Source: DATFXF01 sp035258565 (GTDB lineage: Bacteria > Acidobacteriota > Terriglobia > Acidiferrales > UBA7541). From it: a stretch of DNA of 42,856 nucleotides. Every line of letters starts with the position of its first letter. Within the stretch, counting starts at the first letter, position 1. The notes below the pieces were generated by a model. The model made no database searches and was not told the origin of the DNA. It saw nothing but the letters and a program-made list of their open reading frames with translations. This document shows positions 24,733 through 33,093 of this stretch, in pieces. The position numbers and the translations under genes were made by a program. The stretch covers positions 1 to 42,856 of the forward strand of contig DATFXF010000099.1 in NCBI GenBank assembly GCA_035258565.1, written 5' to 3'.

Positions 24733-25647
24733 ATGTCAGCAGAATTGGTTGCCCTATCGAACGCTCTGGCGCTGGCCGCTGAACGCGCCGCCGCTTCCGT
24801 GGTCGCCGTTCACACCGGGGCCCGCGGTTCCTCGAGTGGCGTTCACTGGCGCGCGGGCGTGATTGTCACCGCCGAACACGCTCTGCGCCGCGATGAGGAA
24901 ATCCGCATCACGTTGCCCGAGGGCCGTGTGGTCGCGGCAACACTTGCTGGCCGCGATCCGGCCACCGATCTCGCCGTCCTGCGAACCGAAGGTGGCGTGC
25001 TCGCCACTGCCGAGCTCGCCCCGGCTGACCCGCTCCAGGTCGGCAGTCTCGCGCTCGTCGTCGGCCGCACACGTGAGAGCGGCCCCGTCGCCGCCCTGGG
25101 CGTCATCAGTCTGGTCACTCATGAGCGCCGAACCTGGAGCGGAGGCCGGCTGAGTCCCTACGTGCGTCTCGACGTCGGCCTCCAGCCCACCGCTTCGGGT
25201 GGGGCTGTCGTGGACGCCGGAGGGCGCGTCCTCGGCGTTGCCACGCCGCGCCTCACGCCTTTCGGCGCCGTGGCCATCCCCACTCGAGTCGTGAATCGCG
25301 TCGCCGAGGCCCTGCTCGAGAAGGGCCACATCCCGCGCGGCTTTCTCGGCGTGGGACTGCAAGCTGTCCGCTTGCCAGAGGGTCTTCGCCACCAACTGAG
25401 CCTTTCTGCGTCGGCGGCAGTGATGGTTGTCGAACTGGAGCCCAACGGTCCCGCAACGCAGGCGGGAGTCTTGCTTGGCGATATTCTGGTCTCGCTAGAA
25501 GGCAAACCGCTCGCGGATGTGGAAGACGTTCAGCTACATCTGGATTCGAACTCCATCGGCAAGCAGCTGCGCGTGCAGTTGATTCGTGGCGGCGCCCTGA
25601 AGGACTTGGCCATTGTCGTCGGCGAGCGTTCCCCGCGGAGCCACTAA
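24733..25647 (+). CDS. HtrA-like trypsin-fold protease with PDZ domain (first of two)
   Basis: A 304-residue serine protease of the DegP/HtrA fold. It has no signal peptide (begins MSAELVALSNALALAAERAA), so it is probably cytoplasmic. The catalytic triad is visible: His in VTAEHALRR, Asp in DPATDLAVLR and Ser in PTASGGAVVD, where GNSGGPL is usual. A PDZ domain follows from about residue 205 (GFLGVGLQAVRL, VVELEPNGPATQAGVLLGDI). The altered oxyanion loop may mean a reduced or specialised activity. A GGAGGTG ribosome binding site precedes the ATG. Directly followed by a second, related protease gene with only one base between stop and start. Confidence 0.85.
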   Translation: MSAELVALSNALALAAERAAASVVAVHTGARGSSSGVHWRAGVIVTAEHALRRDEEIRITLPEGRVVAATLAGRDPATDLAVLRTEGGVLATAELAPADPLQVGSLALVVGRTRESGPVAALGVISLVTHERRTWSGGRLSPYVRLDVGLQPTASGGAVVDAGGRVLGVATPRLTPFGAVAIPTRVVNRVAEALLEKGHIPRGFLGVGLQAVRLPEGLRHQLSLSASAAVMVVELEPNGPATQAGVLLGDILVSLEGKPLADVEDVQLHLDSNSIGKQLRVQLIRGGALKDLAIVVGERSPRSH

Positions 25648-25648
25648 G

Positions 25649-26530
25649 ATGACGCCACACGGTTTTGGCGAAATCGCCGAGCGTCTTCGCCGCTCCACAG
25701 TTGTGGTTCATGCCGGGCGCCGTGGTTCTGGATCGGGCGTCATCTGGAGCCACGACGGCCTCCTGATCACCAACGCGCACGTCGCTCGTGCCGATTCCCT
25801 GGGGGCGAGCCGCGCGCGTCTCGCAGTCGAACTCTGGGATGGCCGCACGTTCGAAGCCAGGATTGTCTCGCGCGACCGTCGTCGCGATCTCGCCGCGCTG
25901 CGCATCCCCGCCTCCGGGCTGCCCGCGGCAACCCCTGCCGACTCCTCGCGCCTGCGCCCGGGAGAGCTCGCCATCGCCGTCGGTAATCCGCTCGGGTTTG
26001 TCGGGGCACTGACCACGGGCGTCATCCATGCTCTCGGCCCGCTGCCGGGCCTCGGCCCCGAACGATGGGTGCAGGCCGCCATTCGCCTCGCACCCGGGAA
26101 TTCCGGCGGCCCGCTGGCCGACGCGCGCGGGCACATCATCGGCATCAACACCATGGTGGCCGGAGGTCTCGCGCTTGCTATCCCCAGCAATGCGGTTGCG
26201 CAATTCATCACTGCCGGTCCCTCGGACATCTGGCTGGGGGTAACCCTGCGCCCCGTTCGCCTCCCGCGCGATGACGGCTCCACGTTCGGCCTGCTAGTTC
26301 TCGAGGTCGAGCCCGGCAGCCCGGCGGCCAGCGCATCGCTCCTGCCCGGCGATATTCTTCTTGGCGCTGACAGCCAGGCGTTCCGCTCGCTCGAGGATCT
26401 CGCGCAGTCGCTCGAAGCCACCGGCCGGTCCGGGCCAGGCCTGCTCCGCCTCGATTTCCTCCGCGGCTCCCCCAGCAATGTTCGCCGGGTCACCGTGCGC
26501 ATCGGCTCGCGGAGTGTGGTCGCAGCATGA
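25649..26530 (+). CDS. HtrA-like serine protease with PDZ domain (second of two)
   Basis: A 293-residue relative of the upstream protease, also lacking a signal peptide. The ATG at 25649 follows one base after the upstream stop. The catalytic triad is standard: His in LLITNAHVARAD, Asp in DRRRDLAALRIP and Ser in LAPGNSGGPLADARG. The PDZ part begins near residue 190 (WLGVTLRPVRLP, VLEVEPGSPAASASLLPGDI). Its active-site loops are closer to active DegP/DegS enzymes than those of the first copy, so the pair may be one active and one regulatory subunit. Its stop overlaps the start of the next gene (ATGA). Confidence 0.87.
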   Translation: MTPHGFGEIAERLRRSTVVVHAGRRGSGSGVIWSHDGLLITNAHVARADSLGASRARLAVELWDGRTFEARIVSRDRRRDLAALRIPASGLPAATPADSSRLRPGELAIAVGNPLGFVGALTTGVIHALGPLPGLGPERWVQAAIRLAPGNSGGPLADARGHIIGINTMVAGGLALAIPSNAVAQFITAGPSDIWLGVTLRPVRLPRDDGSTFGLLVLEVEPGSPAASASLLPGDILLGADSQAFRSLEDLAQSLEATGRSGPGLLRLDFLRGSPSNVRRVTVRIGSRSVVAA

Positions 26531-27168
26531 TGCGCGTCCTCGTTGCCGCCCATTCTCCTGTGGCCCGTGCGGGCCTCGAGGCCCTTCTCGAAACCAGCCC
26601 GCTCATCGAGATCGTCGGTCACGCCTCGGATCTCGCGTCGCTTCCAGAACTTGTCGAACAACTTCGTCCCGACGCCGTCGTTCTCGACACAGCTGGCCTC
26701 GATCAAGAATCCCTCGCCAACGTCCTTTCCGAAGAGGGCCTGACTCCCGTTGTTGCTGTGGTGGTCCTGACGGAAGACTCTTCGCCCGCCTGGACCGCTG
26801 ACGCCCTCCGCGCGGGAGTCCGCGCCATCCTTCCGCGCGACCTCTCCCCGCAGGAGTTGGTTGCGGCCACCGAGGCCGCGGCGGCCGGTCTGGTGGTCCT
26901 CCACCCGCGGGAAGTTGGTGCCGTCGTTCCTGCCGCGACAACGGGCTCCATGGGGGCCGACACCCTGATCGAGCCTCTCACTCCGCGCGAGCGCGAAGTG
27001 CTTCAGATGCTCGCCGCGGGCTTCGCCAACAAGGAGATCGCGGCGCGCCTCTCGATTTCCGAACACACTGCGAAATTCCACGTGGCCTCGATCCTCGGCA
27101 AACTCGGTGCTTCGTCCCGCACCGAAGCTGTCTCCCTTGCCCTCCGCCATGGTCTCATCTTACTTTGA
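26527..27168 (+). CDS. LuxR/NarL-family response regulator with degenerate receiver
   Basis: A 213-residue cytoplasmic DNA-binding regulator. The C-terminal domain has the standard NarL-type helix-turn-helix (LTPREREVLQMLAAGFANKE, IAARLSISEHTAKFHVASIL). The N-terminal receiver domain is altered: the acidic pair that binds Mg2+ (usually VDDH) reads VAAH, and the conserved lysine region reads ILPRDLSPQEL, where KD is usual. The acceptor Asp (VVLDTAG) remains. Phosphorylation is therefore unlikely, as in atypical receivers. It is cotranscribed with the two HtrA-like genes and no histidine kinase is nearby, so it may respond to the proteases or to another ligand. Confidence 0.85.
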   Translation: MMRVLVAAHSPVARAGLEALLETSPLIEIVGHASDLASLPELVEQLRPDAVVLDTAGLDQESLANVLSEEGLTPVVAVVVLTEDSSPAWTADALRAGVRAILPRDLSPQELVAATEAAAAGLVVLHPREVGAVVPAATTGSMGADTLIEPLTPREREVLQMLAAGFANKEIAARLSISEHTAKFHVASILGKLGASSRTEAVSLALRHGLILL

Positions 27169-27318
27169 TGAGGCTACGTCTCCGCCGGGCCGGACCTCTC
27201 CGGGAAACGGCTTGATGTACCGTCTCAGCCCGGAGGTGGATCACACGGTTTCAGCGGGTGGGAGAGTCTCCCCTTGGTTTGCTGGTGGGTCCCAACGGAG
27301 GTTTAAGGTACTGATTGC

Positions 27319-27545
27319 ATGCCAAGAACTACTTCCAAGATTCAGTCCGCTGCATCAGCCGGCTCTCGTCAAATCACAGGGTTCCGGCTGCAGCGCCAGC
27401 ACTTGCGGGATGATGCCCCCGCGGATGCAGTCGCCATCTGCCGCAGGTGTGTGGCGTGCAGGCGCAGGTCATGTCGGCGGCTTATCTCCAACTCTGGGCG
27501 CGCAACCACGCCATCACCCGGGCAGAGATTCAGTCAGCCACTTAG
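27319..27545 (+). pseudogene. Winged-helix DNA-binding protein, frameshifted N-terminal piece
   Basis: From the ATG at 27319 the frame reads QITGFRLQRQHLRDDAPADA and reaches AICR. After one missing base near 27445-27446 a second frame continues VCGVQAQVMSAAYLQLWARN and HAITRAEIQSAT to a TAG at 27543-27545. Joined, the two match the start of winged-helix proteins of the YcaQ/DUF1006 group (full length over 350 residues). The gene is therefore both frameshifted and truncated to about 75 codons. Confidence 0.65.
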
Positions 27546-27632
27546 AATCGATGTTCGACTCAGAGGAATCGCGGTGACGATCGCATCGAGGTACCGCTGA
27601 TTGCCGTGCGGCCTGCGGGAGAGGGAATGAAC

Positions 27633-28178
27633 CTACTTCACTCCCTTCTCCGGATCCCATGATCCTTGCGATCTCCGAACGTACACAATCTCTCCAATGT
27701 GATACGCATTGTGCGCTCCGATGTGCGCGATGGTCGAAGCCCAGGATTTCAACTGCGTTTCGTCCGCGTTCTCGACCAGTTTCTCCAATTCCGTCATCAC
27801 TTGGTCGAATTGCGCTACCGTGTCGTTCCACTTTTTGGCAGCGAAGCTGTCAAAGGTCTCTTCATTGTTGCCGCTGAACTTCGTCTCGGCTTCACCTTTG
27901 AGTTTCGCCAACGAGCGGCGGTTCCAGAAGGCCATGTGATAAACCAACTGGCCGACGGAGTGGTTCCCTTTGCCATCGCGCCAACTCGCCTGTTGTGGCG
28001 TCAAACCCGCCATCGCCGTGTCGCAATCCACAAACCATTCTTTCTTGTTATGCGTGCTGCGGAGTTGCTCCAGCAAAATGGATTTCAAATTTGTCGCTTT
28101 CTGCTCCTGTGCCCGCGTGGGCGCGTGCAGCGATGCAGCGACAAACAGCAGAACCGCTATCATGAATATGCGTTTCAT
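27633..28178 (-). CDS. Secreted DinB-like metal-dependent protein
   Basis: A 181-residue exported protein. The signal peptide (IFMIAVLLFVAASLHAPTRAQ) is followed by a four-helix DinB/YfiT fold with the metal-binding histidines spaced as usual: one in STHNKKEWF, one in HSVGQLVYHMAFW, and the last pair in STIAHIGAHNAYHIGEIVY. DinB-superfamily proteins often bind metals and can act as thiol transferases; the substrate is unknown here. A secreted form is common in acidobacteria. A GGGAGCGA ribosome binding site lies upstream. A 32-residue reading frame precedes it on the same strand. Confidence 0.82.
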   Translation of the reverse strand: MKRIFMIAVLLFVAASLHAPTRAQEQKATNLKSILLEQLRSTHNKKEWFVDCDTAMAGLTPQQASWRDGKGNHSVGQLVYHMAFWNRRSLAKLKGEAETKFSGNNEETFDSFAAKKWNDTVAQFDQVMTELEKLVENADETQLKSWASTIAHIGAHNAYHIGEIVYVRRSQGSWDPEKGVK

Positions 28179-28224
28179 TCCGGTCGCTCCCTCAGGATTG
28201 AAATGATCGTCGTGACGGTTCCCA

Positions 28225-28323
28225 CTAGCGCCGGCGCTTCCAAGCAGCCAACGCAGCCAATCCAGTCAACGCAACCAATCCAACCAATCCAGAAATTAAG
28301 GCTATCAGCAGCATGGTGCGCAT
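28225..28323 (-). CDS. Very small membrane protein (32 residues) in a repeat-like stretch
   Basis: The ATG complement is at 28321-28323 and the stop at 28225-28227. The product MRTMLLIALISGLVGLVAL continues TGLAALAAWKRRR, a single transmembrane helix with a basic end. Its DNA carries a short imperfect repeat (GGATTGGTTGCGTTG-like), which may mean low-complexity sequence and not selection. No clear ribosome binding site precedes it. The function is unknown. Confidence 0.35.
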   Translation of the reverse strand: MRTMLLIALISGLVGLVALTGLAALAAWKRRR

Positions 28324-28668
28324 CTTATCACTGCGAGGCTAGGGCAAATGATACCACCAGCCACGCGGCAGCTTCCTCTTGCCGATGCGCCAGACCAACC
28401 GGAACTGCCCGGAGCTCTCCTGGTCGAGAATCGTCGTTAGGAGGCCAAGTATCTCGTGGACAAAGAATGGCTGGACAAGGTCATTCGTGAGTGGCAGGCC
28501 ATCCAAGCCACGCTAGAGGTGCTGTCATCCTGCTCCAGGCCGTGGATGACGTCGTTGGTGGAGATTCCGCGTTCCGGGTGCTCGTGCTCCGCATGAAACG
28601 AGTCCCGATAGTACCCTCGTTCGAGCGACTGGCAGGATGGTTTGGTCGGCTCTTTGCCGCCGCTGACC
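28324..28668. other. About 345 bp without an intact gene
   Basis: No complete gene is supported. One plus-strand stretch (about 28439-28520, KYLVDKEWLDKVIREWQAIQ) and one minus-strand stretch (about 28530-28610, HAEHEHPERGISTNDVIHGL) look protein-like, but neither has a start and a full domain. They may be remnants of a small gene pair. I do not assign a function. Confidence 0.4.
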
Positions 28669-29172
28669 TCAACGTAGCCTTGTCCCGTGCGGAGGCCGCG
28701 TGAAACCCGCTGCCTTCTCGGCCGGATCAGGAGATGCGCGATAACCGGTGATTTCCTCGATGTGAACGCAATATAAGACTCCCGTGGCAGAATGTGGCTG
28801 GCTGCGAAGCCGGTTGGCTGCAAACCCGGTTTGCCACCACAGTGATCTCTTCTCCAGCAAGGATTGCGCTTGCATTCGCGCAGCGCTGTATTCAGGCGTG
28901 TCGGGGAACTCTTCGTAACGGCCGAAGATGATAACACTAGCCCACTCAAAATGGCTGACGACTTCATCAGCTTCTACACACACACGCGGATTTAGCCGCA
29001 TCCATTCGATCTTCCGCCCGAAGGTGGCGAAGCCATACAGTCGGTCGGACTCGCAGGAAAAATAGATCGGAACAATGTAGGGTTGGTTGTCGCGTGCGCA
29101 GGCCAGTCTTCCAAAGCCCAAGCGGTCGAGCAGATCACGACATTCACGGCCGTTCATCTCGCTGATCAGCAT
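28669..29172 (-). CDS. Pyridoxamine 5'-phosphate oxidase-related flavin-binding protein
   Basis: A 167-residue cytoplasmic split-barrel protein. It starts with MNGRECRDLLDRLGFGRLAC, then RDNQPYIVPIYFSCESDRLY and a GFATFGRKIEWMRLNPRVCV segment, as in FMN-binding PNPOx-like proteins (Pyridox_ox_2 group). The C-terminal tail (VLYCVHIEEITGYRA) fits the same group. It is the last gene of the apparent respiratory operon on the minus strand, with AGGAGGG before its ATG and a gap of about 43 bp from the upstream small membrane gene. A redox-linked or nitro/quinone-reducing role is possible, but not shown. Confidence 0.8.
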   Translation of the reverse strand: MLISEMNGRECRDLLDRLGFGRLACARDNQPYIVPIYFSCESDRLYGFATFGRKIEWMRLNPRVCVEADEVVSHFEWASVIIFGRYEEFPDTPEYSAARMQAQSLLEKRSLWWQTGFAANRLRSQPHSATGVLYCVHIEEITGYRASPDPAEKAAGFTRPPHGTRLR

Positions 29173-29215
29173 CTCAGCCCTCCTTTCCTGGAAGCTTCTG
29201 GGTTGGCTCGGCTGG

Positions 29216-29413
29216 TCAGGGACCTTCAGAAACCAGGGAGTATAGATAAAGCAGAATGCCTCCTCCCCAAAACAATCCTCCCAAAAAGAGAAACACGAGA
29301 AAGGCCGTGGGATGCGACCACCGCAAGCTCGTGGCTTCTACGCTGAGGCCCAGGATCAGTAGAACCCCCGAAACTCGTAAACGTCGTTCAATCTGGGATC
29401 CGTTGAAACTCAT
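29216..29413 (-). CDS. Small two-helix membrane protein in the cytochrome operon
   Basis: A 65-residue inner-membrane protein with two hydrophobic segments (LRVSGVLLILGLSVEA and TAFLVFLFLGGLFWGGGILL). Its ATG overlaps the stop of the NapC-like cytochrome gene by 4 bp (ATGA) and AAGGTGG within that gene acts as ribosome binding site. The tight coupling suggests that it works with the membrane cytochrome, perhaps as a small subunit or assembly factor. No family is recognised. Confidence 0.65.
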   Translation of the reverse strand: MSFNGSQIERRLRVSGVLLILGLSVEATSLRWSHPTAFLVFLFLGGLFWGGGILLYLYSLVSEGP

Positions 29414-30036
29414 TGGGCCACCTTCCAGAACTTGACCTTATCCAGCTGAGCAACGTTGTGCACCACCTCGTGACACCCGCTGGACAAGCAGGACAGTTTA
29501 TTCGCTCGTACCGCCGGGAGCGTCTGCGGATCTGCATTGTGCACGGCTCCCTCTTCGAACGAGCGTGCGCCTGCGTGGCAGTGCAGGCATTCGCGGTTGT
29601 TATAGGGGTGGTATAACCGGATCGGCTTCGACGGCGTCGCGAGGTACTGCACATAGACGTGCCGCAGGCCCCGCAACTTCGCTTTCATTCCGCCATACAG
29701 TACATAGTCCGTGTGGCACGTATAGCAAGCTTGGTCGGGCCGCACGCGGTGGTTCTGAAGATGGGCCGCTGCCAAGTACTTCGGGTCATCAACGTAGAGG
29801 CTCTTTCCGTAAGGTTCCATGATGTGGCAAGAGAGGCAGAATTGGGTCTGCTTAGAGCGTTCCAGGTGTTCCGAGGCGCCCATGGCCGCACAGAGCATCG
29901 GCAGGATGAACAGCGCCAGGAAGGCCAGGATTTTGCCCCCTCGGGTCGTAGTGATAGAAGGCCAAATGACCAGGATGGTGATCAGCGTCACGCTGAGGGC
30001 GATCAGAATAGACAGGATGGCTGTTGGCCCTATCAC
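29410..30036 (-). CDS. NapC/NirT-like membrane tetraheme cytochrome c
   Basis: A 208-residue inner-membrane quinol dehydrogenase candidate. Two hydrophobic segments (residues of about 6-25 and 36-54) are followed by a periplasmic domain with four c-type heme sites: CLSCH at 67-71, CYTCH at 104-108, CLHCH at 150-154 and CLSSGCH at 183-189, a CX4CH variant. NapC and CymA relatives take electrons from menaquinol and pass them to periplasmic cytochromes. Most have one N-terminal helix; this one shows two. Translation starts at GTG 30036 after GAGG. It lies between a monoheme cytochrome gene and a small membrane protein gene and should feed the decaheme conduit. Confidence 0.85.
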   Translation of the reverse strand: MIGPTAILSILIALSVTLITILVIWPSITTTRGGKILAFLALFILPMLCAAMGASEHLERSKQTQFCLSCHIMEPYGKSLYVDDPKYLAAAHLQNHRVRPDQACYTCHTDYVLYGGMKAKLRGLRHVYVQYLATPSKPIRLYHPYNNRECLHCHAGARSFEEGAVHNADPQTLPAVRANKLSCLSSGCHEVVHNVAQLDKVKFWKVAQ

Positions 30037-30117
30037 GGTGCCTCGGCCCGATCACGTGCGCCGAGCGGTATGGAAAGTATGAAGAACCCCTTCACGACAC
30101 CGGGTTCGCTGGCGCGC

Positions 30118-30462
30118 CTATTTCGTCTTTTTGGCGAGTTCGCGGATATAGGCAACGAGTTGCTTGATCTGCTCTTCGGTCAGCTTCTTGTCGAAACCTG
30201 GCATCTTGTTCTTCCCTTTGACCGTGATTTCAATCAGTTGAGCGTCCGTCTGTTTCTGGACTTCCGCCAAGCGAAAATCCCGGGCCGACATCTTCTTGCC
30301 TGCCGGCGTGTCGCCGCTCCCGTCCTCACTGTGGCACATGGCGCACTTCGCTTTGTAGAGTTTCTCAGCAGCGCTTTGCGCCCTTGCGGAAGGTAAGAGA
30401 AGGGCTGAGATTAGCAGTACCACAGTGGTTGCGACCCGTCCCAATATCCAAGTCTTCCTCAT
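30118..30462 (-). CDS. Class I monoheme cytochrome c
   Basis: A 114-residue periplasmic electron carrier. The ATG at 30462 is chosen because a signal peptide follows (ILGRVATTVVLLISALLLPSARAQ) and GGGAGG lies upstream. One heme site, CAMCH, lies near residue 38 in YKAKCAMCHSEDGSGD. The Met ligand is in KGKNKMPGFDKK and the C-terminal helix is QIKQLVAYIRELAK, the standard small cytochrome c fold. It could shuttle electrons between the NapC-like membrane cytochrome and the decaheme protein. It lies 80 bp downstream of the MtrB-like gene. Confidence 0.9.
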   Translation of the reverse strand: MRKTWILGRVATTVVLLISALLLPSARAQSAAEKLYKAKCAMCHSEDGSGDTPAGKKMSARDFRLAEVQKQTDAQLIEITVKGKNKMPGFDKKLTEEQIKQLVAYIRELAKKTK

Positions 30463-30541
30463 GCGGATTCGCCTCCCTTGCTCGCGTTTCGCGTGCTGCT
30501 CCGGCAAGCCGAGGGGCTTGCAGCAAACTTTACCCACAGAA

Positions 30542-32962
30542 TCAAAACGCGTAGCGAACGGTTAGGGTAACCATGTTCCCGCGAAAGTCCCGCGGCCCGC
30601 TGAAGTCCAGCGGCACGAGCTGCTCTTTCTCGTTGTAGCCGTAATAAGCCCAACTCCCCTTCCAGCTCAGCCCCTTGTACAGATCGATCGCGAAGCCCGC
30701 ATATGGCCTGTGAAAGTTGTAAGCAAGCGGCCCGACCGGCGCGTTCGGATTGATGATCAGCGTACTCCCTGCCGTGCTGGTGATTGCATAGCCCACGTTC
30801 GTGGTCAGGCGCTTGATCGGCTTCCACATCGCGTTGAAGTAGCCATAGTGTGCCCGGTTCTTATAGATTGAAGTATCCCCGAAGAGGCCTGGTGCGGCGA
30901 TACAGGGAGGCAGGCCAACAGTATTCGGGCTGACAGGGTAGCAGATGAAGGTAGTCGAGAAAATATCGTTGTAGTCGTAGCCGAGGTCGAGGCCCCACTT
31001 CTCGTTCGGCTCTACCACAGCGCTGAACCCGTAAGCGCGACTGTGTTGCTTGTTGCTCACTTGGAAGACGTTGTTGCGGTTCTCGAGGATATTCACCGAG
31101 GCGCCTAAACTCGCCCACCTCATCGGCTTGTAGGTGGCCCGAACCTTGTAAAGCTGCAACTGCCGTGGGCTAATGCGGTTAAATGAGTTGTCAGCCGACA
31201 TCAACTCCAGGTCAAGACTCAAACGCAGCGCATCCGTGGGCCGCGCCCAGATGCCCAACACCGCGGAGTGCTCGTTGATTTCCGTGGGTTTCGAGTCAAA
31301 TTCCGGTTCCGGAGTGATCAGGCAGGAGCCATCGGCCCGGTTGTTGGCCACCGGACAGGTCAGGCTGGTGAACGGTGCCGGCAGAGCGCGGCTATTCGGC
31401 GCAGTGGGAAAGAAAACGAACGTGCCCGATTCAAAATCGGACTCAAAGAACATGCGGTGCCGGAAGCGATAACCCAGGCGCCCGCCGAAACGCCGCGTGA
31501 AATCGTATTGCAGCTCAAATAGGTTGTTCTTGAGGTCCTGCTTGAAGAACAGGCTGGAGGTGCCCACGGCAATGTCGGGAGGGGAGGATGCGTTGTGCGC
31601 GGGTGTTCCCGCGACGCTATTGGCCGGGGTCGGGCAGGCAGCCGGCACAGGAGCAGTCGCTTTGAATACTAGGGGAGGGGCTAGCAGAGAAGCAGAGGCG
31701 CCGGGGAAGAACGAACACTCCGTAAACAGCCACTGCATGGGGAGGCGGAAATTGGCGAAGCGGAACATATCTACGACGCGGAACTTCTCGCTGACGTGCC
31801 AAGTGGCGCCGAAGTCTGTCGAAACGGAGACGCGCCTGCCCGTAGCCGGCCCGGTTTCGTTGCGGTCGCGCATTCTTGTGCGCGTCACCAGGCCGTTCAG
31901 GTCCTCATTGAAACCAAATATATTGTTGTCAGACGAGCTGTAAACAAAGCGGCCAGAAAGGTCGATGTTCTTGAAGTCGTTGGACTGGAAACTGAGCTGT
32001 TCGGTCGGATAGTTCGTGCGCACCCGTCCCTGGCGGGTGTAGGCGAGGTAGCCGTTACAACCGGGATTGACCACGCCCCCAGGGAGGAACGGGACAGCGC
32101 ACGGCTGGCCCGCTGCGGTGTTGAACGGGAGTCCCAGATCCACTAAGGTGGCGTTAGCAAGCGCGAAGGTTTGATTCTGATCTACCCAGGAGGTGTCTCC
32201 TTTGTAGTAATGGAAAAACTGGTCGTAGCTGATGTTGGTCCGTGGCAGCCACTTGAAGTCCACCCCCATTTGATAAGAGTTCAAGGTGGTCTTCCAGGGT
32301 TGGAAGAAGAGGACATCCGTGCCTTCATGGAAGCTGCTAAACGACGGCCCTTCGTTAATGTTGCGGGAATAGCCCAACCGGAAGCGCACCCGGGACTGCG
32401 GCAGCACGGTGAGGTTGAAATCGCTCAGCCGCCGCGTGGTCGCAAAGCGGTGCGGCGAGAAAGCAACGATGGGCGAGAAGCCGGCCGGGGCATTCGCTAC
32501 CGGCGTGTTCGGGTTTAGCGGATTTGCCAGCAGGTTGTAGTCCCAGAAGTTGCGGTCACGGCGGAAGGCGCCGCTGAAGTTGTACCACTTATTCTTGTAC
32601 ATCTGCAGACGCGTGACGTCGTTCGGATCGCCGCCGTAGCCGAAGCTGGAAACGTAGAAGTTGTCAAATAACCACCCCTGGTGGTTGAGGGAGTGCATCT
32701 CCAAGGTGTGCTCGAACAGCCGTACCCCTCTGTCCAGGTTGACGAAGGTGTTGTAGACGTCGCGCGTGCCACGCGGATCCTTGAAATCCTCGTCTCGAAC
32801 AAAGCGATAGCCAAATTCGATTGTCTGCTTGACGCTGTAATTTCCGGTGTTGACTCCCTCGGGCGGCTTCTCCGGCCCCTGGGCTGCCGCAGGAATGCCC
32901 AGGAAGAGCACGAGGGCGACGATGAACACTGCGTTGCACGGCAAAGAACGGTTCAATTTCAT
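30542..32962 (-). CDS. MtrB/PioB-type outer-membrane beta-barrel
   Basis: An 806-residue outer-membrane protein. The start at 32962 is chosen because a signal peptide follows (CNAVFIVALVLFLGIPAAAQ); upstream codons look non-coding. The mature part is a long series of amphipathic beta strands (GYRFVRDEDFKD, FRLGYSRNINEGPSF, FELQYDFTRRFGGRLGYRFR, GWASLGASVNI-like) ending TVRYAF with a terminal Phe. Family members form a sheath around a decaheme cytochrome so that electrons cross the outer membrane. I see no CXXC pair near the mature N terminus, which some MtrB proteins have. The partner decaheme gene lies immediately upstream on the same strand. Confidence 0.85.
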   Translation of the reverse strand: MKLNRSLPCNAVFIVALVLFLGIPAAAQGPEKPPEGVNTGNYSVKQTIEFGYRFVRDEDFKDPRGTRDVYNTFVNLDRGVRLFEHTLEMHSLNHQGWLFDNFYVSSFGYGGDPNDVTRLQMYKNKWYNFSGAFRRDRNFWDYNLLANPLNPNTPVANAPAGFSPIVAFSPHRFATTRRLSDFNLTVLPQSRVRFRLGYSRNINEGPSFSSFHEGTDVLFFQPWKTTLNSYQMGVDFKWLPRTNISYDQFFHYYKGDTSWVDQNQTFALANATLVDLGLPFNTAAGQPCAVPFLPGGVVNPGCNGYLAYTRQGRVRTNYPTEQLSFQSNDFKNIDLSGRFVYSSSDNNIFGFNEDLNGLVTRTRMRDRNETGPATGRRVSVSTDFGATWHVSEKFRVVDMFRFANFRLPMQWLFTECSFFPGASASLLAPPLVFKATAPVPAACPTPANSVAGTPAHNASSPPDIAVGTSSLFFKQDLKNNLFELQYDFTRRFGGRLGYRFRHRMFFESDFESGTFVFFPTAPNSRALPAPFTSLTCPVANNRADGSCLITPEPEFDSKPTEINEHSAVLGIWARPTDALRLSLDLELMSADNSFNRISPRQLQLYKVRATYKPMRWASLGASVNILENRNNVFQVSNKQHSRAYGFSAVVEPNEKWGLDLGYDYNDIFSTTFICYPVSPNTVGLPPCIAAPGLFGDTSIYKNRAHYGYFNAMWKPIKRLTTNVGYAITSTAGSTLIINPNAPVGPLAYNFHRPYAGFAIDLYKGLSWKGSWAYYGYNEKEQLVPLDFSGPRDFRGNMVTLTVRYAF

Positions 32963-33093
32963 GAGGCATTCCCGGAAAAGAGTAAAGGGCGGCATTCGCG
33001 TCCAGGCAGTTCCTTTGGGACGCGTTCTGGTCGATCCGGCGCCTGCGGTTCGCGAACCTTTTCGAATTCGACTCGGCTCTTCATCGCATCCCC

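Noticed and set aside
25708..27150. Minus-strand open frame of 480 codons opposite the second HtrA-like gene and the LuxR gene
   Set aside because: Arg/Pro-rich shadow translation with no motif; the plus-strand genes have intact catalytic and DNA-binding residues.
28437..28640. Possible small toxin-antitoxin pair
   Set aside because: The plus and minus protein-like stretches lack starts, complete domains and agreement with any family that I can name; recorded only as possible remnants.
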